NCBI GenBank assembly: GCA_021791345.1
Contig: JAJYWT010000065.1
Location: forward strand, 1-7,135
DNA from: a bacterium
Lineage (GTDB): Bacteria; Chloroflexota; Dormibacteria; UBA8260; Bog-877
Direction of reading: 5' to 3'
DNA: 7,135 nt
Within the stretch, counting starts at the first letter, position 1, and each line of letters opens with the position of its first letter. A program made the position numbers and the translations under genes. Of this stretch, positions 6,085 through 7,135 are shown in pieces. The notes beneath the pieces are model-generated. The model ran no database searches, was not told the origin of the DNA, and worked only from the letters and a program-made list of their open reading frames with translations.

Positions 6085-6773
6085 CGATCCTGGAGGCCCT
6101 GGCGCCACTTCTGGCGACCGGGGCGGGCTCAGCGCTCTTGGGAGCGGCCCTGAGGCGCCGATCGCCCGGGCGATGGCTGCGACTCGTCATCCTGCTCGCC
6201 CTGCTGGGCAGCGAGGGGGTGGTTCTCCTCTGGCCCCTTGTGATCCACGCCTGGTCGCTGGCGACAACCCTGCCCCTGCAGCTCTCCGACGTCGCGACCC
6301 TGGTGTGCGCCGCCTCGCTGGTGGCTCCTGGCGCGGACCGGCTGAGAGAGCTGGCCTACCTGTGGAGTGTTCCGGCGGGACTGTTGGGCCTGGCCTTTCC
6401 CGCCATCGGTGCCTCCGCACCCTCTCCCCTCTTCTATGCCTTCTACGTCGATCACGGGACGTTGCTCTGCTATGGGGTTCTGCTCGGCCTGGATCGGACC
6501 CTGCGTCTGCAGCCGCTCTCCGCCGTTCGGGCGTTCTCAGCCACCGTGATCTGGGGGGTGATCGCCGGAGTGGCGAATCTGGCGACCGGTGGTGACTACA
6601 TGTTCGTCCGCGAGCCTCCGCCCACCTGGAGCCCCCTGCAGCTCATGGGCCCCTGGCCCTGGTACGTGTTCTCGGCGGCCGGCCTGGCGCTCATGGTGTT
6701 CGCGATTCTCACCTGGCCCAAGCTTGCTCGCTCGGCGGCCTCCGCCAAGAGTCCGTCGTCGGCCGAAGCGTAG
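6081..6773 (+). CDS. TIGR02206/YwaF-type seven-helix integral membrane protein
   Basis: A 230-residue polytopic membrane protein resembling the TIGR02206 (YwaF, TP0381; distantly TMEM164) family, whose role is not established. Hydrophobic helices are visible at about 3-24, 33-58, 64-82, 91-110, 117-137, 147-168 and 195-214. LPLQLSD (64-70) corresponds to the family's LPLHLC-type motif with Gln for His, HGTLLCYG lies in the middle, and NLATGGDYMFVREPP fits the conserved Asn...Tyr...Pro stretch before the last helix. The C terminus is a polar Ser/Ala/Lys tail. The frame reaches an upstream ATG at 5982, but the added 33 residues are polar and would precede the first helix; ATG 6081 gives the normal family length. 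No Shine-Dalgarno sequence precedes 6081. The gene is divergent from the DUF664 gene and convergent with the peptidase. Confidence 0.8.
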   Translation: MTILEALAPLLATGAGSALLGAALRRRSPGRWLRLVILLALLGSEGVVLLWPLVIHAWSLATTLPLQLSDVATLVCAASLVAPGADRLRELAYLWSVPAGLLGLAFPAIGASAPSPLFYAFYVDHGTLLCYGVLLGLDRTLRLQPLSAVRAFSATVIWGVIAGVANLATGGDYMFVREPPPTWSPLQLMGPWPWYVFSAAGLALMVFAILTWPKLARSAASAKSPSSAEA

Positions 6774-6835
6774 CGGGTCAGACCTTCGTCAACCAGGACG
6801 AGTTGGCATAGCGAATATCGGCGCAGGGACGCGCT

Positions 6836-6874
6836 CAAGGTGGGCCCGGGGTTCTTCGCCCCGGGCCCACCTTG
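6836..6874. terminator. Strong bidirectional hairpin terminator
   Basis: A perfect 16-bp inverted repeat with arms at 6836-6851 and 6859-6874 (outer CAAGGTGGGCC, inner CGGGG) around the 7-nt loop TTCTTCG. It lies in the 116-bp gap between the convergent membrane-protein gene (stop 6773) and the peptidase gene (stop 6890), so it can serve both strands. Neither side has a T-run, as is common for terminators in high-GC actinobacteria. Confidence 0.85.
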
Positions 6875-6889
6875 GCCAGCTCTTGAAAT

Positions 6890-7135
6890 TCAGGAGTTGT
6901 AGTACGTCGTGATCGCCGTGGCCAGAGCCGCGACGTCGGGGACCCCGAGGCCGGTCGTGGGGCTCCAGCCGTTGGTGGCCGTGTAGCCCCAGTTGTTCCC
7001 CGAGGTGATGGCTGTGAAGCCCTGCACTGTTCCGCCGTGCACCTTGGGAAGGTTGTAGAAGAGCTCCGAGGCCAGGCCGATCGGGGATCCGGTCGCCTGA
7101 TCCAGCAAGGCCGTAATCCCCGCCCACTGGGGTGC
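6890..7135 (-). CDS. Sedolisin (S53) serine peptidase, C-terminal end only
   Basis: Only the last 81 residues lie in the window; the gene enters from beyond 7135. APQWAGITALLDQATG corresponds to the helix directly after the catalytic GTS(xx)AP serine motif of S53 sedolisins (kumamolisin, pro-xanthomolisin), so the nucleophile should lie a few codons outside. NNWGYTATNGWSPTTGLGVPDVAAL is the typical S53 C terminus. In kumamolisin this region forms a calcium site using Asp of FHDIT, two glycines and Asp of GPGWDP. Here the matching places read FTAIT and TNGWSP, so both aspartates are gone. Family members are usually secreted acid-active endopeptidases with an N-terminal prodomain; none of that can be seen here. 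A subtilisin (S8) is the alternative but fits the GW..TGLG.P ending less well. The ATG at 7108 is internal, not a start. Confidence 0.82.
   Translation of the reverse strand, partial: APQWAGITALLDQATGSPIGLASELFYNLPKVHGGTVQGFTAITSGNNWGYTATNGWSPTTGLGVPDVAALATAITTYYNS

Overview
The window is GC-rich with dense, mostly unidirectional coding, short spacers and at least one GTG start. GlgE, a mycothiol-era style DUF664/DinB protein, a threonine-aldolase relative with the actinobacterial 'PQREIGG' signature, and apparent leaderless starts all point to Actinomycetota or a neighbouring high-GC lineage. No ribosomal or marker gene is present to place it more closely. No RNA genes, CRISPR arrays or mobile elements were seen.

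Layout. Positions 1-1794 (minus) hold the 5' 598 codons of glgE, the maltosyltransferase that builds alpha-glucan from maltose-1-phosphate; its 3' end lies outside the window. It diverges from a 358-residue PLP-dependent threonine-aldolase-like lyase (1904-2980, plus). That gene converges on a two-gene minus-strand unit: a CsoR-superfamily repressor (4143-4412) followed after 8 nt by a PIG-L/LmbE deacetylase with a long C-terminal tail (3031-4134). Diverging from the repressor are two tandem single-domain rhodaneses (4511-4861 and 4919-5236, plus). After a 200-bp non-coding gap come a minus-strand DinB/DUF664 protein (5437-5964), a divergent seven-helix TIGR02206/YwaF-type membrane protein (6081-6773, plus), a very strong perfect hairpin (6836-6874), and the C-terminal end of a sedolisin (S53) peptidase (6890-7135, minus).

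The most coherent system is the 3031-5236 block. The repressor keeps both family cysteines (C35, C64) but has Gly where copper-sensing CsoR has its His ligand, which is the pattern of CstR persulfide sensors. It faces two rhodaneses, and a 24-bp near-perfect palindrome with core ATACCCA-CA-TGGGTAT sits exactly across the -10 element and start codon of the first one. This reads as a reactive-sulfur (sulfane sulfur) detoxification or transfer module under a persulfide-responsive switch. The deacetylase in the repressor transcript belongs to the superfamily that makes or recycles low-molecular-weight thiols, so a link between thiol metabolism and persulfide sensing is an attractive but unproven inference.

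Smaller points of interest: probable leaderless starts at 4511 and 5964; an 8-codon upstream ORF whose stop overlaps the membrane-protein start (ATGA); an S53 peptidase tail lacking the usual calcium-binding aspartates; and an orphan AT-rich palindrome at 5352-5379.
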